Positions 23,289 through 32,735 are shown, counted from the stretch's first letter. The stretch is 36,440 nucleotides of DNA from Phycisphaerae bacterium (GCA_029260025.1 JAJDDZ010000246.1:1-36440); one strand, 5' to 3'. Program-made: numbers and translations. The notes: a model not told the origin generated them from the sequence alone.

Positions 23289-24953
23289 ATGGCTGAGGCT
23301 GAGAACGACCGTCCTGTAACACCTGCCTCCCCCCCCACCACTTCGACCCTAACCCCGACCGCGTCACCGACCCCTTCCGAGACTTCAACCTCGATTGCTC
23401 CTTCTTCTCTTACTGAGGCTATCGAATCTGCTGAGTTTGGTCTTGATGAGGGGGTTGCTCCTATTCCTGTTCGCTATTGGTGGGCGAAGCGGTTGGCGGT
23501 TGCTGTGGTTCCTATTGTTTTTGCGCTGCTTTGTGCTCGGTTTGGTTGGGGGTGGATTGCGCAGCGCAATTTGGATGCGGAGATTGCGAAGTATGTGGCA
23601 GCGGGTGAGCCGATTTATCCTAAGGATTTTGATTCGGTGTTTGTTGAAGATAAGGATAATGCTGCGAAGCTTTATTTGGATGCGGCAACGGCGCTTACAT
23701 TTCCTTCGGGGGATCAATCAATTTTGTCTAACTTAGACAAGCCCTGGGAATATTTTGCGGAGCGGGGTGAGGAGATTGATGCTCTTCTTGAGGCGAACGC
23801 GGTCGTGTTTGAGAAAGTTCGTGAAGCGAGGTCTCTTTCGGGGGTGGATTGGAAGAAACGCTATCGGACACCGATGATTTCTGGCCTCCCTCCGCACCTT
23901 TCCGCAATGAGAGCTCTGTCGAAGTTCTTGGCGCTTGCTACAATTCGCGCCGAGATGAAAGGCGACACGGATGAGGCAGTCGAGTATGTGCTGGACGCCA
24001 TCGCGCACGCTACAGCAAGCGATATGCGTCCAAGTGTCCTCGATCACCTCGTTGCGATCGCGCACTACGCGATGGTGGCGCGGCGTATCGAGGCTTTGCT
24101 CCCTTCAATCAGGATCTGCGACAACGGGCTCGACCCGGAGCAGAGTCGATCTTGCCTTTCGCGCGAGACGGTTGAGAAGTTGGGTGATTTGATGAAGGAC
24201 ACGGATGCGATGTACCGTTCGCATCATTACGCCGCTCTCGTGGAGCGTGCGACGGGACTGGACACGCTGGGATCCGTTACCAACGGGAATACGGCAGCCT
24301 TCGGTCTTGTTGCATCCCCTGCAGGAGTTATTTCGGGACAGCTCATCTTTGCGATCAAACCCGTGCTTCTTGCTGACACGCTTTTTGGGGTTCAACATCT
24401 TGACAAGAATGCGACCGCCTTGAAGGAGGCTACTTGGCCTGCCGCGCGAAAGCTGATGCCCCCCTGGTTGCGGCCCGCTAACATTGTGGATAAATGGTGT
24501 CACTTTCTCAGTAACGCCTATTTGCCTAGCCTCGATCGCGCGATTCAGCTTCATTATAGATGCGCGGCGACTCGGGAGATGGCAGGTCTTGCTCTTTCTA
24601 TTCGGCTGTATGAGTTGGATCATGGGGGGCGGCCTAGTTCTCTTGAAGAGTTGGTGCCTGAGTATATTGAATCGCTACCGATTGATCCTTTTGGGGATGG
24701 GGTGGCGACGTTTGGATATTTGCCGGACGCGTTGTGGCCTCGGATTTACACCGTCGGGCCTAATGGGACGGATGATCTTGGGGAGATTGGGTTTCGACCT
24801 AAAGGGTCAATCAACTGGGATCATCTTGATCCGCCGTTTTTTCTTGAGGGGGCTGCGCCTCGGGATGAGGATGAGTTTTCGAGACCGCGCGGGTCAGGCG
24901 AGGGAACGACTGATGACGATGGCAGAGATGACCAGGGCGGGGATGGCGAATAG
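23289..24953 (+). CDS. Membrane-anchored protein with GspG-like C-terminal segment (paralogue A)
   Basis: The protein has 554 residues. A Pro/Thr/Ser-rich cytoplasmic start (1-60) leads to a single membrane helix (about 68-91), then a large extracytoplasmic alpha-helical domain. Near the C-terminus, RLYELDHGGRPSSLEELVPEYIESLPIDPFGDG followed by YTVGPNGTDDLGEIGF resembles the C-terminal part of type II pseudopilins (LPxDPWG..Y.iyS.GpDG). Similar segments are common in planctomycete surface proteins. It is a paralogue of the protein at 25894-27402 along most of its length. The start has a good site (GAAGGAG). Its 3' end overlaps the convergent zinc-ribbon gene by 60 bp. Confidence 0.78.
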   Translation: MAEAENDRPVTPASPPTTSTLTPTASPTPSETSTSIAPSSLTEAIESAEFGLDEGVAPIPVRYWWAKRLAVAVVPIVFALLCARFGWGWIAQRNLDAEIAKYVAAGEPIYPKDFDSVFVEDKDNAAKLYLDAATALTFPSGDQSILSNLDKPWEYFAERGEEIDALLEANAVVFEKVREARSLSGVDWKKRYRTPMISGLPPHLSAMRALSKFLALATIRAEMKGDTDEAVEYVLDAIAHATASDMRPSVLDHLVAIAHYAMVARRIEALLPSIRICDNGLDPEQSRSCLSRETVEKLGDLMKDTDAMYRSHHYAALVERATGLDTLGSVTNGNTAAFGLVASPAGVISGQLIFAIKPVLLADTLFGVQHLDKNATALKEATWPAARKLMPPWLRPANIVDKWCHFLSNAYLPSLDRAIQLHYRCAATREMAGLALSIRLYELDHGGRPSSLEELVPEYIESLPIDPFGDGVATFGYLPDALWPRIYTVGPNGTDDLGEIGFRPKGSINWDHLDPPFFLEGAAPRDEDEFSRPRGSGEGTTDDDGRDDQGGDGE

Positions 24954-25793
24954 GGAGAGGCCGGTTACGAAACACCATAGCATGGGCACGAGAATTGCGA
25001 TTCCGACCGCCCTACCGGGTCTTTGCGGGAGTAGTCGCCTTGATAAGTGGATCAAATCCAGCCACCAGGCGGCGAGTAAGCCTAGCGGTAACGTGAGGCC
25101 GAGCAGGATTGAGATGCCGCCGATTGTGTTGTCAAACCCGATGACTATCCCCGTTACCAGAATCGCTGCAGGTATGCCAAGTAGGGCCATTGGACCGCAG
25201 GCGTAGTAGCTCAGGGCGATTGCTCTGTTTTGCTGAAGGATTGAGACTTCCTTGGGGTGGTAGAAGTAACTCGGGACGCCGGTTGAACCGGCGAATACGA
25301 GAAATAGACCGACCATGCCCGCGACGCTTAGTCCTAGCGTTGTCGGGATCCCCCAGCCACTTGCGATGCTCGGATCGACTACCTTGGCTGCGACCCCCCC
25401 GCCGATGGCGAGGATGGTTACCGGAACGAATGCCATGAAAACTGTTACCCATCGAAACGATTGTGATTCTTTGAAGCTGACCGGTCTTGCCATTTCGTCG
25501 GCGAAGCGGGCTTGTTTGAACATGACGAAAAAGACCGTCTTCCAATACGCACGGAACCAGCCTAGGCGTCTTCTGTACATCCACGGGATTTCGGGATCGC
25601 CGCCTCGGATGTGCTCGAATGAACTGCCGCACTCTGGGCAGCGGTTGCTTGTTAGACCGCGAAGGTTGTAGCCACAGGTTTGGCAGAAGATGTCTCGGTC
25701 GATGGCGTCGTTTGTGTCTTGGGATTGAGTGCCTTTGGGTTGGGGGCTGTCTGGGTTGGTTTCGAGGTTTGTTGGCCCGACTTCTTCGCTCAT
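24894..25793 (-). CDS. Zinc-ribbon polytopic membrane protein
   Basis: This 299-residue protein starts with a soluble part holding a zinc ribbon, C37QTC40GYNLRGL...C52PEC55G, a pattern very common in planctomycete membrane proteins. Five or so hydrophobic helices follow (about 120-295), such as VTVFMAFVPVTILAIGGGVAA and LLGIPAAILVTGIVIGF. No transport or catalytic motif was seen. The gene lies in inverse orientation between two paralogous genes, overlapping one by 60 bp at its 3' end and divergent from the other. Its function is unknown; a Yip1-like or other small membrane family is possible but not shown. Confidence 0.8.
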   Translation of the reverse strand: MSEEVGPTNLETNPDSPQPKGTQSQDTNDAIDRDIFCQTCGYNLRGLTSNRCPECGSSFEHIRGGDPEIPWMYRRRLGWFRAYWKTVFFVMFKQARFADEMARPVSFKESQSFRWVTVFMAFVPVTILAIGGGVAAKVVDPSIASGWGIPTTLGLSVAGMVGLFLVFAGSTGVPSYFYHPKEVSILQQNRAIALSYYACGPMALLGIPAAILVTGIVIGFDNTIGGISILLGLTLPLGLLAAWWLDLIHLSRRLLPQRPGRAVGIAILVPMLWCFVTGLSLFAIPALVISAIVISRSLA

Positions 25794-25893
25794 GTTTGGA
25801 TTATAGCACTGTTTCTGGGTGTTTCCAGTTTGGTTGTTGATTGGGGGTTGTTGTTGATTTAGACTTTGGGGTCATGGTCGAGGACGGTCGTTT

Positions 25894-27402
25894 ATGAGTG
25901 AGCAACCCCCTACGGCTAGCCAAGAGCGCGATGCGGATGAGGAGGATGTGCGTACGAGATCGAAGCCTCACTGGGTGAAGAAAGTTCTACTCGGCGCAGT
26001 CATAATCATAGTTTTGCAAATATCGTTTCGCGTCTGGTGGGGATTTGACGCGGATCGAGCGCTACAGCTTGAAATCGATCGGATTGTTGCATCTGGCGAG
26101 CCAATCTACCCAGAGGACTTTGATCCAAGTTCACGTATTTCCGACGAAGACAATGCCGCTCGCGTCTATGTTCGCGCGAGTAAAGCACTCCGGGTTGGAC
26201 CCACCGACTACGGATTGCTACGGGACATAGCCAAGAGTATTGAAAGGGTGAATCCACACTTGTCTCAACTCAAGGCACTCGCTACCAAGAACGAAGTCGC
26301 CTTGGACTTGATGCGCAGGGCGAGACCAATGGAATCTACCAACTGGGATGTACGGCAGCGGACCCCCATGTATGCCTTTATGGACGACCGCCTCGATGCA
26401 ATGCGACAACTCAGCCAGTTAGCTTATGCATCAGCTCTATTATGTATCGAAGAGCGCAGGTCTCTCGATGCTTTTGATTTGATCGAGGCTATGGCCGCGA
26501 TGGCTCGCTCTGTTTCTGCCCACCCCACTTTGATCGGAAATCTCAAGAGCATGGCGTATTACGGCTTGGTGATTCAAACTGTCGAGGCAGGTCTACCGAA
26601 GTTACAGATCTCCAGTGACAGAGAAACCGTTGCAGAGTCTCGGATTCCGCGATCACGAATAGAAGCACTAATCCATGAACTCTCGGATGAACATCATGTT
26701 CAGGATGGATTCGTCCGCGCGGTGCAAGTCGAGCGAGCTGGCATAGTTGATTCGATTCACGCGGTGGCGTACGGGAAACTTCGGCCAAGCTCAATGGTCG
26801 AAATACTAGGATCTAAGTTGCAATTCGACATCGTTGTACTTACCTTCCGACCGGCGCTATTGAAGGACGCTCGGTTTAGCCTGCTCCGACTCGATCAAGC
26901 CGTTCGTGCTGCGAAAGAAGAGACATGGCCTGCCTCGGCGGCGGCCTTGCCACATGAATATCCTCAGTTCAGGTGGCTTGATTTCTGGCGCCACTACCTG
27001 AGCAACCTATGGGAACCAGCGATTAATCGATCGGTCTTGCTCCACTTTCGGCACTTGGCCGAGCTGAGGATGGCCTGTATCGCGCTGGCGCTTCGACTCT
27101 ACGAATTTGATCATGGTAAGGTTGCGACTTCGTTGGATGAACTTGTGCCGGACTATCTGCCGGCGGTTCCGATTGATCCGTTTGGGGACGGGGAACAGGC
27201 TCTTGGATACGTAAGAGACATAGCGCGGCCGCGGCTTTATAGCATTGGTCCCAACGGGATTGATGAAGAGGGGCGTGTCACGTTTCGAGGGAATGGAAAA
27301 CTCAACTATGACAGGTTCGACATACCGTTCTTTCTTGATGGATCGAGGCCAAGAACTGCCGAGGAGTTGAATACTCCCGCCCTACCGCTGCCAACTGAGT
27401 GA
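25894..27402 (+). CDS. Membrane-anchored protein with GspG-like C-terminal segment (paralogue B)
   Basis: The protein has 502 residues: a short charged start (1-29), a membrane helix (about 30-49) and an extracytoplasmic domain. It aligns with the 23289-24953 protein across its length: EIDRIVASGEPIYPEDFD against EIAKYVAAGEPIYPKDFD, RQRTPM against RYRTPM, and LRLYEFDHGKVATSLDELVPDYLPAVPIDPFGDG near the end. It lacks the Pro/Thr-rich leader and the acidic Gly-rich tail of paralogue A. The C-terminal pseudopilin-like segment is retained (YSIGPNGIDEEGRVTF). No enzymatic motif was seen. The gene ends 3 bp before the convergent sigma-factor gene. Confidence 0.78.
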   Translation: MSEQPPTASQERDADEEDVRTRSKPHWVKKVLLGAVIIIVLQISFRVWWGFDADRALQLEIDRIVASGEPIYPEDFDPSSRISDEDNAARVYVRASKALRVGPTDYGLLRDIAKSIERVNPHLSQLKALATKNEVALDLMRRARPMESTNWDVRQRTPMYAFMDDRLDAMRQLSQLAYASALLCIEERRSLDAFDLIEAMAAMARSVSAHPTLIGNLKSMAYYGLVIQTVEAGLPKLQISSDRETVAESRIPRSRIEALIHELSDEHHVQDGFVRAVQVERAGIVDSIHAVAYGKLRPSSMVEILGSKLQFDIVVLTFRPALLKDARFSLLRLDQAVRAAKEETWPASAAALPHEYPQFRWLDFWRHYLSNLWEPAINRSVLLHFRHLAELRMACIALALRLYEFDHGKVATSLDELVPDYLPAVPIDPFGDGEQALGYVRDIARPRLYSIGPNGIDEEGRVTFRGNGKLNYDRFDIPFFLDGSRPRTAEELNTPALPLPTE

Positions 27403-27405
27403 TGC

Positions 27406-28299
27406 CTAGTTCATCGTTGATTTTTTTAAGAAGCCTACGCTTGATTGGAACATTCGTTCTGTGTCGGCGTCGGTTCGTTCTTCTTCTTCGTCATCGATGT
27501 CGGCGAGGTTGGCGACGCACATGGGGCAGGCTACTACGTCGAGGTGGAACTGGGTGTAGCTCTTCCATGGCTCGTCCAGGACGCCCAGAGATAGTGAGCC
27601 TAGTGTTGATCGCTTTAGGCAGGTCAGGCGTTGCTCTCGCCAGACGCGGGCTACGGTGATGTCTGCTTGGGACTCATCTAAGCAGGAAAGATCGGATACG
27701 TCTCTATTTGCCAGGAATTTTTGGAGCTTCTGGATTGCTCGGAACTTGATGCCGGCGACGGCTTTTTGGTCGATTTCCAGGAGCTCGCCGATTTCGATGT
27801 TGCGCCGACCGCCGAAGAAGAGTAACTCGATGACCTGAAGGTCGGTGAAGGCTTGGCGGTCGCGCATGTCGTGGATGAGCTCTCTGAGGACTTCGCTCAG
27901 CAGCTTGGCTTGCTCGCCGGTTGCCTCCGCTTGGACGGCGATGCCGCTTGGGGTTTCTTCGGTGCCGGGGACGATGCGGTCCCACCAATCCTCAGAGTCA
28001 GCAGGTTCCGAAACCATCTTCATTTTCTTTGAGCGAAGTAAGTCGTAGAGCTTGTAGCGAAGAATCGTGAACAGATACGTCTCAAGCGATCGGGTTGGAT
28101 CGAAATGAGTCGCTGACTGGAGAAAGCCAATGAAGGTTTCCTGGACCAGATCCTCTGCGTCGGCGAGGCTGGAGGTGCGCGCCCTAGCGAAGGCGAGCAG
28201 GCGACCGGAATAGCTGTCGATAAGCTCTTTCCAGGCGGCTTGGCTACCGGCGCGGATTTGCTCGATGAGATACGCGTTCGGGTTTTCGCCTGGTTCCAT
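27406..28299 (-). CDS. ECF-type RNA polymerase sigma factor with zinc-finger tail
   Basis: This 297-residue sigma-70-family factor has region 2 at about 25-92 (DAEDLVQETFIGFLQSATHFDPTRSLETYLFTILRYKL) and region 4 at about 140-195 (LQVIELLFFGGRRNIEIGELLEI, then VAGIKFRAIQKLQKFL). It then carries an extra C-terminal part with C227, H252, C258 and C261 (FHLDVVACPMC), the HxxxCxxC pattern of zinc-binding anti-sigma (ZAS-like) domains. A fused regulator in place of a separate anti-sigma factor is therefore likely. It lies downstream of two Ser/Thr kinase genes on the same strand, which suggests that phosphorylation controls its activity. Paralogue B is convergent and ends 3 bp away. Confidence 0.85.
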   Translation of the reverse strand: MEPGENPNAYLIEQIRAGSQAAWKELIDSYSGRLLAFARARTSSLADAEDLVQETFIGFLQSATHFDPTRSLETYLFTILRYKLYDLLRSKKMKMVSEPADSEDWWDRIVPGTEETPSGIAVQAEATGEQAKLLSEVLRELIHDMRDRQAFTDLQVIELLFFGGRRNIEIGELLEIDQKAVAGIKFRAIQKLQKFLANRDVSDLSCLDESQADITVARVWREQRLTCLKRSTLGSLSLGVLDEPWKSYTQFHLDVVACPMCVANLADIDDEEEERTDADTERMFQSSVGFLKKSTMN

Positions 28300-28580
28300 G
28301 CTAACGCTCGCCTGTGACGGGGATCGGGATGGCCTATCGAAAAAAACCGGTGCGGGAGACCATCCGAATTACGCCTTGTAATGGTACGCGGATTGTGGTG
28401 ATAATGCTACACCTGATGGGCCGGGCGCGATTAGTATATTGTGAAAACCGTGTATTCCTGTTTGGTTTGGTAGAGAACGCGATCGTTCTGGCGAGAAGAA
28501 TAGAGAAGCCCCGCCCGGCCGGGTTGTGGCGGAAGGACGAGGCGTTCTTGCGTGTTATCTACATTGATCCGGAAGTTGAT
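28300..28580. promoter_or_regulatory. Gap between sigma-factor gene and kinase gene
   Basis: This 281-bp gap separates the kinase stop from the sigma-factor start on the minus strand. It is long enough for a separate sigma-factor promoter. A short plus-strand ORF crosses it (28314-28616) but has no family resemblance and overlaps the kinase 3' end. No terminator hairpin with a T-run was recognised. Confidence 0.35.
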
Positions 28581-31175
28581 CTATGTCGCGCTGCCTTGGA
28601 GGAATTCTTGCGGTGATTTTGGCTTGAAACCTCTTGGGTAAAGCAGGGCGAGGAACGCTATTGAGCATAGGACTAACACGACGACCAAACCTCCGCGTTC
28701 ATCGTCGCCTAGCGTGTAGCGGACGCATTCTCGATGCCCAGCATTTGCCGAGACTGCTGTCGATTGTTCGATGAATTGGCCGAGTTCCATACCGTCAACC
28801 CTAGCGAAGTGTCGGGCGTCTGGTTCGGGCAGCACGATCGGGGTGTCGTGTCCGTGCTCGGAGACGAAAACCTCGCCGCGTGCATTCGCGACGTCGATCC
28901 TGTTTTCGGCGTCAGCGACTCGGGATTCGACGTCGCCGATGACCTGGAACCTCATAGATGAACCCGGTTCGCTCCACTTTTGACAATGGTCCCAATTTCG
29001 TGCGATACCTGTTATTGATGCGCCGACGCCGAACGCGAAGAGGGTCGTCATTAGTGGACGCAATCCGCCTCTCCAGAAACCAATTTTGGCGAATGGGGTC
29101 GCTTTGGTCATCGCATAGACAGCACCGACGAAGCAGGCGATGTTGCCAATGACTACGCCTGTGCGGTCATCGAATGAGAGATCGCCAGCAAGATTTACCA
29201 CGAAGGTCGCGATCGCCCCGCCGCTGAGGGCGAAGGCCATGAGTGCCCAGAAAAACCTTGTGAACCCGCCGCGAAGACGTAACCCGTTAGCGAGCGCGCT
29301 TTGTCGTAAGCCCGTTGCGAATGGGCTTTGTGGGTGTTTAAGTGCATACTCAGCATCCGACGCCGTCTGCGCGGCGTTCATCGCAGGATTGTTGGACCAC
29401 GTCGGCGTATCTTGCTCCGTGACCGTTCGAGCATGCCGGTCCGGGGGCGTTGACGCGCCGGATTCCTTGTTCGTTGTCGGCGAGTGTTGAGGAGTCCATG
29501 TTCCCCACGAAGCGCCCGCCTGGACGATGAAGGCAGCTGCTGCCGCGACTCCGGCGGCAATGAAGAGGTAGCTTTCTTCTTGACCAACATCGAAAAGGCT
29601 TGTGGTAATTGCGGTTAGAATAAATGCACCCAGTGCTTTGCCGAAGATCGGGCCGAAGCGTATTTCGCCAACGTTTTCATCTGCTAGTTTTCGCCAGTCG
29701 GCGAAGGCTGCGCTTGCGACTAGTGCCAAGAACAACGGGAAGCCTCCTTCTGTCTCGAAGGCAGGTCCGGTGCCTGCGGCCAGAAGGGGAGCGGCCGCCC
29801 CTGCGGCGACCATGCGCTGTGCCCAGACGGGACCATCGCCGACGGCGAACCATGAGCTTGCCTTGCTCGCTAGACCAAGCGCTAGGCGCATCGCGACCAC
29901 GAGCATTGCAGCCGCGTATCCCATCTCTTCGTTGTTTCGCAAGTCAGTTCCGATAGCGACCCAAAAACCAAGGCCTACAGCCAGACCTACGGTCAAGAGA
30001 CTGGTTAACATGAACCGCTTGGTATTGAGGCTCGCGGGAGGCGCGGGTGTTGCCCACGGGACAGGTCCTCCCCCTGCGGCGGCCGATGGGACGTGAGCGA
30101 AAGGTCGTTGCGGGGATTGTGGAAGGTCGATCCCCGCTTTGCCGGCGAGCTTGCTCATTTTTTTTTCGATTTTGCGCGAGACCTTGTCGAGCTTCTTCGC
30201 GAGACGGTCTGGCATTGGCATACCTGAACCCGGTTGTCCAGGAGGACGCGGGGGCAGAGGCATTGTTGGCATACCGCTTGGTAGCGGGTTCGGCGAAGGA
30301 TACGGAGAGGCCGCCGGGTCTTGTCCGCCACGTGCTACTGCACCGGGTAGACTCTTTGGACTGAACCCTGCTAAGCTCTTTTGGATTTGCTCGCCTGAGA
30401 GCATCTCTTCGATCATCTCGTCTACGGTTTGATAGCGATCCTTAGGGTCTTTTTCGAGGGCCTTTCGAATTACGTGGGCGAATGGTTTTGGAAGCTGGTC
30501 AAGCTCTGGCTGGGCCGTCAGATGTTTCATCAGCACCTCGGCCATTGACGATCCCTCGAAGGGGACCTTGCCCAGTAGCATTTCGTAGAGCATGACACCG
30601 AGTGCGTAGATATCTACGCCACGTGAATAGTTCCCGCTGCCGATCTCGGGGGCCATGTAGTGGACAGTACCGACGCTTGCGGTTTGGGCGCTGTGCCTGG
30701 AAACGGAGATGAACTTGCTGAGCCCGTAATCTCCAATTTTGACGTATCCGTCGTCGAAGAACAGGTTGCCGGGTTTTAGGTCGCGGTGAACGATTCCTCG
30801 CTCGTGCAAGTAGGATAGACCTTTCGCCGTTTCGCGTGCGAAGAAGGCAGCTTTTTCTGTAGGGAATCCGTTTGGCTCTGCGATCATCAAGTCGCGGAGT
30901 GACGGTCCTGAACAGTACTCCATGATGATGATGTATTCACCGTCATGGGTCTTCTTGACGTCGAAGATCGAGACTAGGTGCGGACTTTTCAGGTTGATGC
31001 AGTGACTGACGCCCCGCAACTCTACGTCCGGGTTTTCGCGCAGGTACTTTAGTGCGACCTCCCGGCCACCGTCGCTGAGCGCGTAGTACACCTCGCCGAA
31101 CCCGCCTCTTCCGACTGCACGCTGTATCGTGTAGCCGTCGAGCGGTCGATCGCCGTGTTTGAATGTGTATGCCAT
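28581..31175 (-). CDS. Ser/Thr protein kinase with polytopic membrane domain
   Basis: The protein has 864 residues. An N-terminal eukaryote-like kinase domain spans about 14-270, with the glycine loop (GRGGFGEVY, 22-30), Lys43 (ALKYL), catalytic H130RDLKPGN, D149YG151 in place of DFG, and the APE motif (175-177). A Pro/Gly-rich linker follows (about 280-375), then about ten hydrophobic helices in the C-terminal half (for example FMLTSLLTVGLAVGLGFWVAIG and ALGAFILTAITTSLF). A soluble insertion (about 755-820) lies before the last helix. The kinase domain is very similar to that of the neighbouring kinase at 31227-32645, so one arose by duplication. The two genes are 51 bp apart on the same strand. 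The membrane part may be the sensor. Confidence 0.92.
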   Translation of the reverse strand: MAYTFKHGDRPLDGYTIQRAVGRGGFGEVYYALSDGGREVALKYLRENPDVELRGVSHCINLKSPHLVSIFDVKKTHDGEYIIIMEYCSGPSLRDLMIAEPNGFPTEKAAFFARETAKGLSYLHERGIVHRDLKPGNLFFDDGYVKIGDYGLSKFISVSRHSAQTASVGTVHYMAPEIGSGNYSRGVDIYALGVMLYEMLLGKVPFEGSSMAEVLMKHLTAQPELDQLPKPFAHVIRKALEKDPKDRYQTVDEMIEEMLSGEQIQKSLAGFSPKSLPGAVARGGQDPAASPYPSPNPLPSGMPTMPLPPRPPGQPGSGMPMPDRLAKKLDKVSRKIEKKMSKLAGKAGIDLPQSPQRPFAHVPSAAAGGGPVPWATPAPPASLNTKRFMLTSLLTVGLAVGLGFWVAIGTDLRNNEEMGYAAAMLVVAMRLALGLASKASSWFAVGDGPVWAQRMVAAGAAAPLLAAGTGPAFETEGGFPLFLALVASAAFADWRKLADENVGEIRFGPIFGKALGAFILTAITTSLFDVGQEESYLFIAAGVAAAAAFIVQAGASWGTWTPQHSPTTNKESGASTPPDRHARTVTEQDTPTWSNNPAMNAAQTASDAEYALKHPQSPFATGLRQSALANGLRLRGGFTRFFWALMAFALSGGAIATFVVNLAGDLSFDDRTGVVIGNIACFVGAVYAMTKATPFAKIGFWRGGLRPLMTTLFAFGVGASITGIARNWDHCQKWSEPGSSMRFQVIGDVESRVADAENRIDVANARGEVFVSEHGHDTPIVLPEPDARHFARVDGMELGQFIEQSTAVSANAGHRECVRYTLGDDERGGLVVVLVLCSIAFLALLYPRGFKPKSPQEFLQGSAT
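30769..30808. repeat. 40-bp block identical to 32239-32278 in the paired kinase gene
   Basis: The block encodes the region around HRDLKPGN in both kinases and is base-for-base identical, including third codon positions. Flanking regions differ at many synonymous sites. This points to recent gene conversion between the two genes or to strong constraint on the DNA. Confidence 0.8.
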
Positions 31176-31226
31176 GATCGTTTCTTTCGTTGAACTTCGA
31201 ACGTATATTCGTTCCCGACCCTTAGT

Positions 31227-32645
31227 TTATTCGATCGCGTAAATGTGTAATGTTCCTGCAATGTGGTCATGCAAACCACGTTTATTGTCACTGAACGCAA
31301 CCATGAGGTACGTTAGACCCAGCGTGCACATATTTAACCAGCCAGCGATAGCACGTGCAAAAGATCGCCAGACGCTACAGGGCCGCCCGTCGTTAGAAAT
31401 GACTTTAATCCCCAGAACTTTCTTGCCGAGGGTCTGACCATTGAACTTTCCGATGAGTAAGCCATCGTAAAGAATTGCTAGACCGACGACCAACCCGTCC
31501 GGCGGATCGCCCGAAATTCCTGTAATTGCGCAGAGAAGTCCAGATGCTCCGGCAATGATGATCATGTCCATCAAGGACGCGAGCACACGAATCCAGAATC
31601 CGGCGTAATACAGCTGTCCTGTGCGCGCTTCGGTACAGATTGATCCGTCATCAGCGAGCATTGCCGGTGTCTGAAACGGTGACAGACGAAAACCGCCCAG
31701 GCCGGGATTCGCAACTGCGACGCCTGGTGCCGCCGGAGCGATTCGAGAAAACGCCGCGACATGTGGAACCGGGGGTGGTGCCTGCCGCTGTCGAGCAACA
31801 TTGCGGACTGCACCGTCGAGGCTCTTGGTGCTGAATCCCGCCAAGCTCTGGGCGACCGTCTCCACATCAAGCAGATCATCCACAAGTTCGTTTACGTTCT
31901 GATATCGATCTTTGGGATCCTTTTCAAGCGCTTTGCGTATGACTTTCCCAAATGGCTCTGAAAGTCCCTCAAGTTCAGGTTGAGAGGTGAGGTGCTTCAT
32001 GAGTACCTCAGCCATCGACGACCCTTCAAACGGCAGGCGCCCGAGGAGCATCTCGTACAACATGACGCCCAATGCATAGATGTCGACGCCCTGCGCATAG
32101 TTTCCGCTGCCGATTTCCGGGGCCATGTAATGAACGGTTCCGACGCTGGCGGTTTGTCCGCTGTGGCGAGAGACGGACATGAACTTGCTTAGTCCGTAGT
32201 CTCCAATCTTAACATAGCCGTCTTCGTAAAAAACGTTTCCGGGTTTTAGGTCGCGGTGAACGATTCCTCGCTCGTGCAGGTACGAAAGTCCCTTGGCGAG
32301 TTCCCTGACAAAGAACGCCGCTTTCTCTGGCGCGAACCCTTTGGGTTCTGCGATGAGCATATCACGAAGAGATGGTCCGCTGACGTATTCCATAATGAGG
32401 GCGGGCTCACCATCGACCGCCTTGACGACGTCGAAGATCGATACAAGGTGCGGGCTTTTGAGATTAATACATGCGCCTACGCCACGAAGCTCCATCTCGG
32501 AGTTGTTGCAGAGGTACTTGATTGCGACCTCGCGACCGCCATCGCTAAGTGCATAGTATACTTCACCGAAACCGCCCTTTCCGGCAGCCCGCTGAATCGT
32601 GTAGCCGTCTACCGGCCGATCGCCATTTTTGAATTTGAATGCCAT
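31227..32645 (-). CDS. Ser/Thr protein kinase with C-terminal RDD domain
   Basis: The protein has 472 residues. The kinase domain (about 14-270) has GKGGFGEVY (22-30), Lys43, H130RDLKPGN, D149YG151 and the same activation segment as its neighbour (SVGTVHYMAPEIGSGNY). After a Pro/Ala-rich linker (about 285-340) comes an RDD domain (about 346-468) with hydrophobic helices. Its marks are YAGFWIRVLASLMDMIII, GKFNGQTLGKKVLGIKVI and the C-terminal DNKRGLHDHIAGT. RDD domains are small membrane modules of uncertain role, possibly transport or sensing. The gene lies between the FHA-protein gene (90 bp upstream) and the second kinase (51 bp downstream) on the same strand, so co-expression is likely. 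Confidence 0.93.
   Translation of the reverse strand: MAFKFKNGDRPVDGYTIQRAAGKGGFGEVYYALSDGGREVAIKYLCNNSEMELRGVGACINLKSPHLVSIFDVVKAVDGEPALIMEYVSGPSLRDMLIAEPKGFAPEKAAFFVRELAKGLSYLHERGIVHRDLKPGNVFYEDGYVKIGDYGLSKFMSVSRHSGQTASVGTVHYMAPEIGSGNYAQGVDIYALGVMLYEMLLGRLPFEGSSMAEVLMKHLTSQPELEGLSEPFGKVIRKALEKDPKDRYQNVNELVDDLLDVETVAQSLAGFSTKSLDGAVRNVARQRQAPPPVPHVAAFSRIAPAAPGVAVANPGLGGFRLSPFQTPAMLADDGSICTEARTGQLYYAGFWIRVLASLMDMIIIAGASGLLCAITGISGDPPDGLVVGLAILYDGLLIGKFNGQTLGKKVLGIKVISNDGRPCSVWRSFARAIAGWLNMCTLGLTYLMVAFSDNKRGLHDHIAGTLHIYAIE
32239..32278. repeat. 40-bp block identical to 30769-30808 in the paired kinase gene
   Basis: Second copy of the identical block covering the catalytic loop codons. See the entry at 30769-30808 for its interpretation. 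Confidence 0.8.
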
Positions 32646-32735
32646 TGCAATTCGTGAAAACGGGGGTTTGTTCGATTGTGTTTTCAGCTTACCGACTACC
32701 TGCCTGCCGGTCGCCTTTATCTCTTGCCTCGTACG

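Noticed and set aside
28314-28616. 100-residue plus-strand ORF in the sigma/kinase gap
   Set aside because: No family resemblance, no clear ribosome binding site, and it overlaps the end of the kinase gene.
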